Shown: piece after piece, positions 8,170 to 16,591 of the stretch
How the letters are laid out: every line of letters begins with the position of its first letter
Numbering within the stretch: position 1 is the first letter of the stretch
From: Oscillospiraceae bacterium
Lineage (GTDB): Bacteria; Bacillota; Clostridia; Oscillospirales; Oscillospiraceae
Length of the DNA stretch: 64,000 bases
Reading direction: 5' to 3'
Assembly: GCA_017861365.1 (NCBI GenBank)
Contig: JAGFXR010000004.1
Span: 1 to 64,000, forward strand
The notes under the pieces: model-generated
What the model was told of the DNA's origin: nothing
The model's database searches: none
The model's input: only the letters and a program-made list of their open reading frames with translations
Translations under genes and position numbers: made by a program

Positions 8170-9774
8170 ATGACTTATCTCATCGCCTATGACGTGGGAA
8201 CCACGGGGGTAAAAACCTGCCTGTTCCGCATGGATCAAACCATTTCCCTGGTGGCCGACGCACAGCGCGGATACGGACTGTATGTCCTTGCCAACGGCGG
8301 CGTAGAGCAGGACGCGGAGGAGTGGTGGGCCGCCATGGGCGCCGCCACACGGGAGCTCTTTGAAAAAACGCCCGTGCGTCCCCGGGAGATCGCGGGCATC
8401 TCTTTCTGCTCTCAGATGCAGGGGCTGGTGCTGGTAGACCGGGACGGCAGCCCGGTACGCAGGCCCATGAGCTACATGGATCAGCGGGCAAAAGAGGAAT
8501 TCAAGGCCGGCATGACCGACGGCTTGCGGATTGCCGGAGTCAATGCCCGGAAGCTCCTCCGGTGCCTCGCCGTCACAGGAGCCGTCCCTTCCAGTGTCAA
8601 GGATCCCGTATGGCGGTACAAGTGGGTGGAGCGCAACGAGCCGGAGCGCTTCCGGCGGGTTTACAAGTGGCTTGATGTAAAAGAGTATCTGATTTACCGG
8701 TGCACCGGTACGTTTGTGATGACAGAAGATTCTGCCTTCTCCACCTTTCTCTATGACACCCGCAGAGGCAGGGAGGGCTGGAGCAAGCCTCTTTGCCGCA
8801 TGCTGGGGGTACATATGGAGCACTTGCCCCCCGTAGTCAGGTCAACCGACCAGGTTGGCGGGCTCACCGGAACGGCAGCAGCAGCGCTGGGTCTGCCGGA
8901 AGGCACCCCAGTGTTCGGAGGCGGCGGCGACGCCTCCCTCATCGGGATCGGCGCGGGCTGCACCGCGGTAGGAGATACTCATATCTATTCCGGCACATCA
9001 GGATGGGTTTCCACGGTGGTGGAGCGCCGACTGGTGGACACTAAGGCGATGATCGCGGCTATCCTGGGGGCGCAGCAGCAAAAATTTAATTACTTTGCCG
9101 AGCTGGAAACCGCGGGAAAATGTCTGGAATGGGTAAAAGATCATCTGGCGCTGGACGAAATCGGCATTTATCTGGAAAAAACCCATGTTGCGGAGAGCCG
9201 TGAGAGCGTCTATACCAGTCTGTACGATTATCTGACGGAAACCATCCGACATGTCCCGCCCGGCGCGGGCGGCGTCATTTTTACACCGTGGCTCCACGGA
9301 AACCGGTGCCCCTTCGAGGATCCGAACGCCGCCGGAATATTCTTCAATATCCGACTTGAGACCGGCAAGACCGAACTGATCCGAGCGGTTCTGGAGGGCG
9401 TATGCTACCATATCCGCTGGATGCTGGAATGTCAGGACCGAAAAATCAAAACCTCAAATCCCATCCGCTTTGTGGGCGGCGGAGCCCTCTCCGATGTGAC
9501 CTGTCAGATTCTTGCCGATATGACCGGCCGCACCATTGAAACCGTCCCCTCTCCGCAGAACGCGGGCGCCGTAGGCGCGGCGGCTGTGGCCGGCGTGGGA
9601 CTGGGCATCATCGGCGGTCTGGAGGACGTCCGGACGCTGATTCCCGTGCTCCGCTCTTTCGCACCCAACCCGGAATTCCGTCCGGTTTACAATAAAACCT
9701 ATCTGACCTTTCAGCAGCTCTACCGTTCAAATAAACGCAACTTCAGCGCAATGAATCAACCCGCCGATTGTTAA
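8170..9774 (+). CDS. FGGY-family carbohydrate kinase
   Basis: This 534-residue ATP-dependent sugar or polyol kinase belongs to the family of xylulokinase, glycerol kinase and gluconokinase. The N-terminal ATP-binding loop YDVGTTGVKTCLF and the catalytic aspartate region (SYMDQRAKEEF) are present, as is the C-terminal domain start RFVGGGALSDVTCQILADM, which matches the FGGY signature area. A GGGAGG site lies four bases before ATG 8170. It is likely co-transcribed with a class III aminotransferase and a class II aldolase, so it probably phosphorylates the substrate that the aldolase later cleaves. Similarity is closest in feel to xylulokinases, but substrate cannot be read from the sequence. 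Confidence 0.9.
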   Translation: MTYLIAYDVGTTGVKTCLFRMDQTISLVADAQRGYGLYVLANGGVEQDAEEWWAAMGAATRELFEKTPVRPREIAGISFCSQMQGLVLVDRDGSPVRRPMSYMDQRAKEEFKAGMTDGLRIAGVNARKLLRCLAVTGAVPSSVKDPVWRYKWVERNEPERFRRVYKWLDVKEYLIYRCTGTFVMTEDSAFSTFLYDTRRGREGWSKPLCRMLGVHMEHLPPVVRSTDQVGGLTGTAAAALGLPEGTPVFGGGGDASLIGIGAGCTAVGDTHIYSGTSGWVSTVVERRLVDTKAMIAAILGAQQQKFNYFAELETAGKCLEWVKDHLALDEIGIYLEKTHVAESRESVYTSLYDYLTETIRHVPPGAGGVIFTPWLHGNRCPFEDPNAAGIFFNIRLETGKTELIRAVLEGVCYHIRWMLECQDRKIKTSNPIRFVGGGALSDVTCQILADMTGRTIETVPSPQNAGAVGAAAVAGVGLGIIGGLEDVRTLIPVLRSFAPNPEFRPVYNKTYLTFQQLYRSNKRNFSAMNQPADC

Positions 9775-9789
9775 AAGGAGGTATTTTTT

Positions 9790-11250
9790 ATGAAACAGCA
9801 ATATCGCTATGTTGACGTCAGGGCCGTGACAAGTGCACTGGACGATTTGATCCGGCAGCCCATCCACAGCGTCGGCAAAGCAGCCCTGAAACGATACGAA
9901 ACAGACTATTACGGCGCCCGGTGTCAGGCATCCCGCGCCATGGTGGACAAGGCGGTCACCGTCATCCCCGGCGGTGTGCAGCACAACCTGGCGTTCAATT
10001 ATCCCTTTCCTCTGGTCTTTACCAAGGCTCAGGACAACCGCCTCTGGGACATCGACGGCAACGAATATTTTGATTTCTTGCAGGCGGGCGGCCCCACCGT
10101 CCTGGGCAGCAATCCCGAGAGCGTGCGGGAAAAGGTGGAGGAACTGCTGGACACTTGCGGCCCCTCAACCGGTTTATTCCATGAGTATGAATACAAGATC
10201 GCCCAGAAAATCGTGTCACTGGTTCCGTCCGTTGAGATGGTTCGGATGTTCGGCTCGGGCACGGAGGCCTGCATGGGGGCCATCCGGGTGGCACGCCTTG
10301 CCACTAAAAAGAAAAACGTGGTCAAAATGGGCGGAGCCTATCACGGCTGGAGCGACCAGCTGGCCTACGGCATCCGTATTCCCGGCACGAAGGGCTTACA
10401 GGCTCACGGCGTTCCGGGTTATCTTTTCAAACACACTCAGGAATTCTTCCCCAACGACTTAAACGATCTGGAGCGGGTGCTCCGCCGCAACCGCCTTCAC
10501 GGCGGCACGGCGGCGGTCTTCCTTGAGCCCATCGGTCCGGAGAGCGGTACCCGGCCCGTGGATTTCTCGTTTCCCGCCGGGGTCAGATCGCTCTGCGACA
10601 AATACGGCGCGCTGCTGATTTTTGACGAGGTGGTCACCGGCTTCCGTATGGGGCTGGGCGGCGCGCAGGAATATTTCGGGGTGATGCCCGACCTGACCGT
10701 ATTCGGCAAGGTGATCGCCGGAGGCTACCCCGGCGCTGGAGCCTTGGGCGGAAAACAGGAATTCATGAAGTATCTCGGTGCCGGGCTGGACGGCCACGGC
10801 AAAAAAGCCCTTGTGGGCGGCACCATGGCGGCTACTCCCGTCAGTTGCTGCGCGGGCTACCACACCATCTGTGAAATCGAGCGCACCGACGCCTGCCTGC
10901 GGGCGGCGGAGCTGGGGGACCGGCTCACGGACGGGCTCAAAGGCCTGATTGAGAAACGGAAGCTTCCCTTTGCCGCCTATAATGTCGGTTCCATCTGTCA
11001 TCTGGACACGGTTGGTACTATGCACTACGCCATCCGCTGGTCAAAGCCCTGGAGCATTCCGGGGGTACTCAAGGCAACCTCCGCCCGGAAATCGGAGATG
11101 CAGCACATGGGCGCGGCGTATATGGCGGAGGGCCTCGTCACCCTGGCAGGCAACCGCATGTACACCAGCGCAGCCTATACGGAGGAGGATATCGATGCGG
11201 CGGTAGCGGCTTTTGACCGGGTATTTGATACCATCGAGGTTATTGACTGA
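9790..11250 (+). CDS. Class III aminotransferase, glutamate-1-semialdehyde aminomutase-like
   Basis: A 486-residue PLP-dependent enzyme of aminotransferase class III. It shows the phosphate-binding GSGTEACMGAIRVAR (near residue 155), the YHGWSD motif (near 185), the aspartate region LLIFDEVVTGFR (near 276) and the Schiff-base lysine K307 in FGKVIAGGYP. The active-site pattern resembles HemL-type aminomutases, but the N-terminal extension of about 50 residues and the absence of other tetrapyrrole genes argue against a role in haem synthesis. A strong AAGGAGG site precedes it. It lies between the FGGY kinase and the aldolase, and its stop overlaps the aldolase start by one base (TGATG). Aminotransfer or amino-group migration on a sugar-derived substrate is the best inference. 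Confidence 0.88.
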   Translation: MKQQYRYVDVRAVTSALDDLIRQPIHSVGKAALKRYETDYYGARCQASRAMVDKAVTVIPGGVQHNLAFNYPFPLVFTKAQDNRLWDIDGNEYFDFLQAGGPTVLGSNPESVREKVEELLDTCGPSTGLFHEYEYKIAQKIVSLVPSVEMVRMFGSGTEACMGAIRVARLATKKKNVVKMGGAYHGWSDQLAYGIRIPGTKGLQAHGVPGYLFKHTQEFFPNDLNDLERVLRRNRLHGGTAAVFLEPIGPESGTRPVDFSFPAGVRSLCDKYGALLIFDEVVTGFRMGLGGAQEYFGVMPDLTVFGKVIAGGYPGAGALGGKQEFMKYLGAGLDGHGKKALVGGTMAATPVSCCAGYHTICEIERTDACLRAAELGDRLTDGLKGLIEKRKLPFAAYNVGSICHLDTVGTMHYAIRWSKPWSIPGVLKATSARKSEMQHMGAAYMAEGLVTLAGNRMYTSAAYTEEDIDAAVAAFDRVFDTIEVID

Positions 11251-12239
11251 TGGACGGGCATGAGGCAAAACAATCGGTGGCAGGCGCGGGGCGCATGCTT
11301 CTTGAAGAAGGGCTTGCCGCACGCACGTGGGGAAATGTCAGCTGCCGTGTCAGCCGGACATCCTTTGCCATCACCCCAAGCGGACTGAGCTACGAGGGCA
11401 TGACGGCGGACGATGTGGTGTTATATGATATAGAGACAGGCAAATGCACGGGTTCACGCCGTCCATCCTCGGAAAAGGGCGTACACGCGGCGGCTTACGC
11501 CCGGCTCCCCGACGCGGGATTCGTCATTCATACCCATCAGACCTACGCTTCAGCGCTGGGACTTGCGGGATTTCATCCGGCCATTGTGAGCCCGGAGAAA
11601 TCCGTTTTGCTGGGCGGAATCGCCCTTGCCCGGTATGGACTGCCGGGTACAAGGAAGCTGCGCAATCATATCGACGCCGCTCTCATCTCCGGCGCACACA
11701 CGATTTTGATGGCCCACCACGGCGCGCTGATCGTGGGGAGAGACCGGCACGAAGCCTTTGAACGGGCAAAGCTTCTGGAGCTTATTTGCAAATCAGCCTG
11801 TGCGGGCCAGCCCTCCGCTCAGGGCGACACATCCATGCTTGAGACCTTGGCGGAGCTGGCGACACGGGCGTTTCCCCATGTCTCCTGCACCGGTGAGCCC
11901 GCTGTGCAGGAAACCTCCCGTCTGGTGCCGCTGCTCCGCGCCCAGCTGGATGATATGGCTCAGATGATCGGCCCGAAACTCGTCTCCGTGGCTCCGCAAG
12001 CCGCCGACGTACTTCAGGCATTGAGCCGCCACCCTGCCGTTCTGGTGCATGGCGCGGGCGCTATCTGCCGGGCGGAGACGCAAGGAGACTGTGATGCCCT
12101 GCGGATGTTGGTGGAAAAATCCTGCGTGTGCTTCCTGCATACAAAGAAGCTGGGTGCTTCCGCGGCGCTGTCATCGATTGACGCGCTTCTGATGCGCGGG
12201 GTTTATCTTCGTAAATACTCCAAGCAATTTGGAGGCTGA
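11250..12239 (+). CDS. Class II aldolase/adducin family protein, tandem domain
   Basis: A 329-residue protein whose first 190 residues are a class II (zinc) aldolase domain. Visible features are TWGNVSCR and TPSGLSYEGM, the acidic residue in SSEKGVHAAAY, the HxH metal ligands in IHTHQTYASALGL, and the third histidine in MAHHGALIVGRDRHEAFERA. Residues about 225-320 look like a second, shorter copy of the fold that has lost the HxH pair but keeps a related segment (AVLVHGAGAICRAETQGD). Such enzymes cleave or epimerise sugar phosphates such as fuculose- or ribulose-phosphate. Its start overlaps the aminotransferase stop, so translation is coupled, and the GtrA gene follows immediately. The substrate is unknown. 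Confidence 0.88.
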   Translation: MDGHEAKQSVAGAGRMLLEEGLAARTWGNVSCRVSRTSFAITPSGLSYEGMTADDVVLYDIETGKCTGSRRPSSEKGVHAAAYARLPDAGFVIHTHQTYASALGLAGFHPAIVSPEKSVLLGGIALARYGLPGTRKLRNHIDAALISGAHTILMAHHGALIVGRDRHEAFERAKLLELICKSACAGQPSAQGDTSMLETLAELATRAFPHVSCTGEPAVQETSRLVPLLRAQLDDMAQMIGPKLVSVAPQAADVLQALSRHPAVLVHGAGAICRAETQGDCDALRMLVEKSCVCFLHTKKLGASAALSSIDALLMRGVYLRKYSKQFGG

Positions 12240-12240
12240 C

Positions 12241-12696
12241 ATGAGGAACACACAGCATAACGAGTTGTGGCGCACGGTCAAATTCGCGCTGTTTTCCTGC
12301 AGCGCGGGCATCATTGAGCTGGGCAGCTTCGCCCTGCTCAACGAGCTGCTTCACCTTCACTATTGGTTCAGCTATCTCACCGCCCTGATCCTGTCCATCG
12401 TCTGGAACTTTACCCTCAACCGCCGTTACACCTTCAAAGCCTCTGGCAGTGTACCGGCCGCCATGCTTAAAGTATTCGCCTTTTACTGCGTGTTTACGCC
12501 AGCGTCAACCGTTCTAGGCAACTGGCTGGTTGAGACGCTCCTGTGGAACGCGTATCTTGTGACGGGGCTCAATATGGCCTGCAATTTGGTTACAGAGTAC
12601 CTGTTTGACAAGCATGTGGTGTACCGAAACACCATCGACACCAATGCTCTGGCAAAGCGGGAAGAAGCCAGAACGGAAGAGTCGGGCGTCCGCTGA
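12241..12696 (+). CDS. GtrA family membrane protein
   Basis: A 151-residue protein with four predicted transmembrane helices and the GtrA family core: an N-terminal KFALFSCSAGIIELGSFALL helix, the conserved IVWNFTLNRRYTF segment near residue 58, and a last helix ending in a basic tail. GtrA proteins are thought to move lipid-linked sugars or help glycosyltransferases at the membrane. ATG 12241 is preceded by GGAGG with a five-base gap; the upstream TTG lies inside the aldolase gene. The end of the aldolase and this start are almost contiguous, so it belongs to the operon, which is unusual for a sugar-catabolic set. Confidence 0.88.
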   Translation: MRNTQHNELWRTVKFALFSCSAGIIELGSFALLNELLHLHYWFSYLTALILSIVWNFTLNRRYTFKASGSVPAAMLKVFAFYCVFTPASTVLGNWLVETLLWNAYLVTGLNMACNLVTEYLFDKHVVYRNTIDTNALAKREEARTEESGVR

Positions 12697-12730
12697 TCCG
12701 GCACGACCACTCTTATCAAAATCAACAGAA

Positions 12731-12764
12731 AACGCTCCGCGCCGATGACGGCGCGGAGCGTTTT
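12731..12764. terminator. Bidirectional intrinsic terminator
   Basis: Stem AACGCTCCGCGCC with loop GATGAC and its exact complement, followed by a T-run. It lies between the convergent GtrA and ABC ATPase genes and can serve both. Confidence 0.9.
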
Positions 12765-12791
12765 TCATAGTGTGGGCTTTCTGCTGTCGTG

Positions 12792-13619
12792 TCACTCAGA
12801 CCCGTGAACGTCCATGTTCTGCTCATTGTCCAGCAGCATCCGGTCGTTGTCCAGCGCCTTGCCGCATTTTTCCCGGTAGACGGCAAGCAAATCGGGAACA
12901 CTCATTGCGTCCCTGGTGCCGCCCTCCAGATCCAGAATGATCTGGCCCTGCTCCATCATCAGAGTGCGGGAGCCTGTAGAGAGTGCCGCGTTGATGTTAT
13001 GGGTGATCATCAGGGTAGTGATATTCCGCTCGGCCACAATGGAGCGGGTCATTTCCAGCACCCGCTCCGCCGTCAGCGGGTCCAGGGCGGCGGTGTGCTC
13101 GTCCAGCAACAGCAGGCGCGGTGTATGAATGGTGGCCATCAGCAGCGTTACCGCCTGCCGCTGACCGCCGGACAGCAGCCCCATCCGGGTATTCATCCGG
13201 TTTTCCAAATCCATATTCAGCTGCGCCAGACAGTCACGGAACAGCTCCAGCTTCCTGCGGGAGAGTGCGAAGGAAAACAGATGGTTTTCCCCCCTGGCAT
13301 AGGCCAGGGCGATATTCTCCGCGATGGTCAGCCCCGGCGCACTGCCCTTCATCGGGTCCTGAAAAATACGGGAAATCTGCCTGGCACGCCTGTGCTCCCG
13401 CACATAGGTGATATCCCGTCCGTCCAGTACAATCCGCCCGCGCTCGCAGAAAAAGGTTCCTGCAACGGCATTGAACAGGGTGGACTTCCCCGCCCCGTTG
13501 GAACCGATCACCGTGATGAATTCTCCGTCCGCGATCTGAAGATCAATCCCCCGCAGGGCGCGGTGCTCATTGACGGTGTGTTTCAGATAGGTTTTTTCAA
13601 GTCCCTTCAGCTCCAGCAC
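12792..13619 (-). CDS. ABC transporter ATP-binding protein (tryptophan uptake, predicted)
   Basis: A 275-residue ABC ATPase: Walker A VIGSNGAGKSTLF (near residue 37), signature LSGGQRQAVTLLMA (near 150), Walker B LLLLDEHTAALDP (near 170) and the switch histidine in MITHNINAAL. It energises the permease encoded four bases upstream. The three-gene order (lipoprotein, permease, ATPase) matches the COG2984/COG4120/COG1101 transporters of Firmicutes, described as TrpXYZ when T-box controlled. Here a UGG T-box precedes the set, so tryptophan is the predicted substrate; the ATPase itself gives no substrate information. Confidence 0.9.
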   Translation of the reverse strand: MLELKGLEKTYLKHTVNEHRALRGIDLQIADGEFITVIGSNGAGKSTLFNAVAGTFFCERGRIVLDGRDITYVREHRRARQISRIFQDPMKGSAPGLTIAENIALAYARGENHLFSFALSRRKLELFRDCLAQLNMDLENRMNTRMGLLSGGQRQAVTLLMATIHTPRLLLLDEHTAALDPLTAERVLEMTRSIVAERNITTLMITHNINAALSTGSRTLMMEQGQIILDLEGGTRDAMSVPDLLAVYREKCGKALDNDRMLLDNEQNMDVHGSE

Positions 13620-13622
13620 GCC

Positions 13623-14513
13623 TCACGCCCCCCTTCTCGCCAGCCGCCCGGCAATCCATCCCTTCAACGGCGGGACAGACAGGGTCGCCGCCACAATGAC
13701 GGCGGACAGAAGCTTGAGTGCATTGGCGGAAAACAGATTGTAATGCAGCGCAAGGGCGATGATGATCCTGTAAATCACACAGCCGCATACCGCCGAAATC
13801 AGACCGATCAAAATGGAGCGGTGCCCGAACAGCACCTCTCCGATGATGACCGAGGCTAAGCCGATCACCACCATGCCGGAGCCGGAGCTCACGTCTCCAA
13901 AGCCCTGATATTGGGCCAGCAGCCCGCCTGAAAGCGCCACCAGCGCGTTGGCCAGGGCAAATGTCCCCACCTTGACCGCCGCGGTGTTGATGGAGGAGGC
14001 GCGCACCATTTCCTCGTTGTTGCCGGTGGCCTGAATACACAAGCCCGCGACCGTTTTAAAAAACAGATTTAATATAACCACAACAGCCGCACAAACCACG
14101 ATAATGGCAATGGCCTGCGCCGCCGAGCGGCTCATGGAAGGAAACGCCGCAGTGATCACATCAAAAAACTTTTTGCTGTTGAGCAGCGAAAGATTCGGGC
14201 CGCCCAAAATTTTAATATTGACGGTATAAAGGCCATAGGTGGTGAGGATTCCGGCCAGAATGGGGTGGATGTGCGCCCTGGTATGCAGCAGACCGGTCAC
14301 CGTTCCCGCCAGCGCCCCGCCCAGCAGGGCGAGAAGCAGCCCGGCAAAGGGATGCCCCCCCACGGCGAATACCGACGAGATGACAATGCCGAGGGTAAAG
14401 CTGCCGTCCACCGTGAGGTCTGGAATATTCAAAATCCGGAAGGTGATGAACACCCCCACCGCCATCAGCGCGTACTCCAGCCCCAGTTGGACGGAATCCA
14501 GAAAAAAAGCCAT
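13623..14513 (-). CDS. ABC transporter permease (tryptophan uptake, predicted)
   Basis: A 296-residue hydrophobic permease of the branched-chain/ribose superfamily type with about eight transmembrane helices. The start YALMAVGVFITFRILNIPDL and the segment DLTVDGSFTLG are characteristic of the COG4120 group that partners with TrpX-like lipoproteins. ATG 14513 is preceded by GAGGA at seven bases; a longer frame begins 11 codons earlier without a better site. It lies between the lipoprotein gene (about 55 bases upstream) and the ATPase gene, under the same T-box. Confidence 0.9.
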   Translation of the reverse strand: MAFFLDSVQLGLEYALMAVGVFITFRILNIPDLTVDGSFTLGIVISSVFAVGGHPFAGLLLALLGGALAGTVTGLLHTRAHIHPILAGILTTYGLYTVNIKILGGPNLSLLNSKKFFDVITAAFPSMSRSAAQAIAIIVVCAAVVVILNLFFKTVAGLCIQATGNNEEMVRASSINTAAVKVGTFALANALVALSGGLLAQYQGFGDVSSGSGMVVIGLASVIIGEVLFGHRSILIGLISAVCGCVIYRIIIALALHYNLFSANALKLLSAVIVAATLSVPPLKGWIAGRLARRGA

Positions 14514-14567
14514 TCTTACATCCTCGTTTCCGTATAGAACCTGCAAACCGCCTTCTTCAACGGTTCC

Positions 14568-15605
14568 TTACCCCTCCAGAATGGTGAGGCTGTCGTCATC
14601 TGGCAGGGTGATGTTCAGCACATCGGCGGCGCTTTGTCCGACCACATACTGATAGTCGGTCAGCGCCTCGGCGGGTACCTCAGAAACCGACGTTCCCTTG
14701 AGGATTTCATCAGCCATCTCTGCGGAGCGCTCACCCAGCTGGGTATTGGACACACTGACGCAGGCCAGCGCGCCGGACTGCACCATCACCGGATCGCTGC
14801 CGTAAATGGGAATCCCGGCTTCGTTAGCCGCTTCGGCAACCTGTGCCATGGCCGACTGGACGGTGGAATCGGTGGGTACATAGATGGCGTCCACTTTTCC
14901 GGCCAGAGACTGGGCGGCCTGCTGCACCTCGGAGGAGTTGGCCACGGTGGTCTCCACGTAGGTATACCCATTTTCGTCAAAATAAGTTTTGGCCTTTTCC
15001 GCGTTGATCACGGCGTTCTTTTCGCCGCTGCAATACAGAATCCCAATGTTTTTGATCCCCGGTGTCAGCTTTTGAGCCAGCGTGAACAGCTCGTCAACAG
15101 GGACGACATTGGATGTTCCGGTGGCGTTCTTGTCCGGCGTGCTCATATCAGTGAGGATTCCGGCGCCCACCGGATCGGTGACCGAGATAAAGACCACAGG
15201 CGCGGAAATGCCCTGATTCACCACCGCCTGGGTGGCCGGCGTCACGATGGGCACCACCAGATCATAATCCTCGTTTTTGATCTCGGCACAGATGGAGTTA
15301 AGCACTGTCATGTCGCCCTGGGCGTTCTTCACATCAAAGGTCATGTGATCCTCGTCATAGCCCAGCTCACGCATTTTGTTCTCAAAGGCCGTGATCATTT
15401 CCGTAAACGCGTCGTTGTCTACCAGCTGCACAATGGCCACCTTATAGACCTTGTCACTATCCGTGACGGTACTTGCCGTCTCCTGCTGACTGCCGTCGCT
15501 TGCCGCGGTGTCAGAGGACGCCGTCTGCTGCGTTGTACCGCATCCGGCCAGCAGCAATGCGGACATGACCGCACACAGGAGCATTGATAATACATTTTTT
15601 TTCAT
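14568..15605 (-). CDS. trpX: ABC transporter substrate-binding lipoprotein, TrpX-like
   Basis: A 345-residue exported lipoprotein of the COG2984 family. The signal peptide MKKNVLSMLLCAVMSALLL ends in lipobox LAGC, followed by a S/T/Q-rich linker. The mature part has the type I periplasmic-binding fold, with YKVAIVQLVDNDAF at its start and VVPIVTPATQAVVNQG further on. The start at ATG 15605 is fixed by GGAGGG seven bases upstream; the frame stays open upstream only because it runs through the T-box. The T-box reads a UGG specifier, which supports tryptophan as the ligand, although ligand residues cannot be assigned from sequence alone. Confidence 0.9.
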   Translation of the reverse strand: MKKNVLSMLLCAVMSALLLAGCGTTQQTASSDTAASDGSQQETASTVTDSDKVYKVAIVQLVDNDAFTEMITAFENKMRELGYDEDHMTFDVKNAQGDMTVLNSICAEIKNEDYDLVVPIVTPATQAVVNQGISAPVVFISVTDPVGAGILTDMSTPDKNATGTSNVVPVDELFTLAQKLTPGIKNIGILYCSGEKNAVINAEKAKTYFDENGYTYVETTVANSSEVQQAAQSLAGKVDAIYVPTDSTVQSAMAQVAEAANEAGIPIYGSDPVMVQSGALACVSVSNTQLGERSAEMADEILKGTSVSEVPAEALTDYQYVVGQSAADVLNITLPDDDSLTILEG

Positions 15606-15636
15606 TTCTTTTCCCTCCACCAAATATCTGGCGGGC

Positions 15637-15678
15637 AAAACAAAAGCGCCCGCCCTCGAAACATTCAAGGACAAGCGC
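15637..15678 (-). terminator. T-box attenuator terminator
   Basis: On the minus strand a 15-pair stem (GCGCTTGTCCTTGAA against TTCGAGGGCGGGCGC, loop TGT) is followed by TTTTGTTTT. Its 5' arm contains GTCCTT, which can instead pair with the AAGG of the T-box sequence to form the antiterminator. Confidence 0.85.
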
Positions 15679-15934
15679 ATATCCACGATATACAGCCTGC
15701 GGTGCCACCTTGATTGACACAATATGTGCCCCCTCACGGAATGTAATCCATTCCACCCGGTAACGGCGAGCTCCGTCACGGAATACTGGGGAGAACACTC
15801 CCGTTCACCGTGCCCTCGGCGGCCCATTTGTCTGTCCCGCTGCCGTCGGGCTTTCACCGATCCCGGCTCGCTTTGGGTGCGCGCGCGGGCGGCCTTAAGC
15901 CCCCGCGGACAGTTTTACTCCCGCTTCAATGGTT
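15637..15934 (-). ncRNA. T-box riboswitch, tryptophan (UGG specifier)
   Basis: The leader carries the T-box sequence AAGGTGGCACCGCAG (15697-15711), the AGTA bulge motif at the base of stem I (near 15917), and the apical GGTGAAAG motif (near 15860). The helix pair CTGTCCGC/GCGGGACAG closes stem I above the specifier loop. Aligning the loop with a known glycine T-box (GAAAGGCA) puts CAAATGGG here, so the specifier is TGG at 15824-15826, the tryptophan codon. Uncharged tRNA-Trp should stabilise the antiterminator and switch on the downstream transporter. The specifier assignment is by alignment from memory. Confidence 0.9.
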
Positions 15935-15940
15935 TCATGT

Positions 15941-15969
15941 AATATAGCATAATTCACATAAAATTTCAA
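15941..15969 (-). promoter_or_regulatory. Sigma-A promoter of the trpX leader
   Basis: TTGAAA and TATATT separated by 17 bases on the minus strand. The predicted start near 15934 lies just before stem I of the T-box. Confidence 0.8.
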
Positions 15970-16075
15970 TACTATTCAAGGAAAAAATTTGGAGTTATAA
16001 TGATAAAAGACCTGTTACTGCGGTTTTCCGGAGTCTCCGGAATCACGCCTGCGGGTGGAAGGGGAAGGTATCAGC

Positions 16076-16375
16076 ATGGTCAGACATATTATTTTGTGGC
16101 AATTCAGTGACGAAGTTCGGGAAGCGGGCCGCCAGGAGGAAACGTTGGAGCTGCTCCGGGGGTCGGCGCTGTCCATGTCGGGTCGGATTGACGGCCTTGT
16201 CTGCGTGGATTTGAGCAAAAACATCGCCGGGGGCGAATATGATTTTGTTTTTTGCGCGGACTTCATCTCTCAGGAAGCGCTGGATTCCTATCAGACCCAC
16301 CCTCTCCATGAGGCGCACAAAGCCAGAAGCGCGCCCTATGTAAAACATCGCCTGGTCGCCGATTACATTTGGTAG
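16076..16375 (+). CDS. Dabb family protein (stress-responsive A/B barrel)
   Basis: A 99-residue protein of the dimeric alpha-beta barrel (Dabb) family: the start MVRHIILWQFSDEV, the centre GLVCVDLSKNIAGGEYDFVF and the end HPLHEAHKARSAPYVKHRL are typical. Family members include stress-induced proteins and small cyclases, and no catalytic role can be assigned here. ATG 16076 follows an AAGG site at seven bases; a GTG seven codons earlier is possible but the family start matches the ATG. It is divergent from the tryptophan transporter and appears monocistronic. Confidence 0.85.
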   Translation: MVRHIILWQFSDEVREAGRQEETLELLRGSALSMSGRIDGLVCVDLSKNIAGGEYDFVFCADFISQEALDSYQTHPLHEAHKARSAPYVKHRLVADYIW

Positions 16376-16591
16376 CCCGGGGACGTTGGCAATCCATTTC
16401 CTGATCAGCCGGAAGGCTCCCCTCTGAACCTTTTTATGCTCCCGGAGGGATGAAAAAAACAGAAAACAGGTTACAGTCTGAAATAATTGTGATAGAATGA
16501 CTTTATTAGCTTTAATTTTTTTCAGTTTTTTCATGTTGAAGTGGCAGACCGGTTTGCAGTGATATACAGAAATGGGAGCATTGTGAATTTT

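Noticed and set aside
15630-15654. GGCGGGC/GCCCGCC hairpin downstream of the T-box
   Set aside because: It uses the 3' arm of the longer 15-pair terminator and lacks a T-run of its own, so it is probably an alternative pairing and not a separate element.
15606-15857. N-terminal extension of the TrpX-like lipoprotein
   Set aside because: The extra codons run through the T-box and its terminator; the lipoprotein signal and GGAGGG site fix the start at 15605.
16000-16110. Possible 36-codon leader frame upstream of the Dabb gene
   Set aside because: Its ribosome site overlaps a TATAAT box, the peptide resembles nothing, and it overlaps the real Dabb start.
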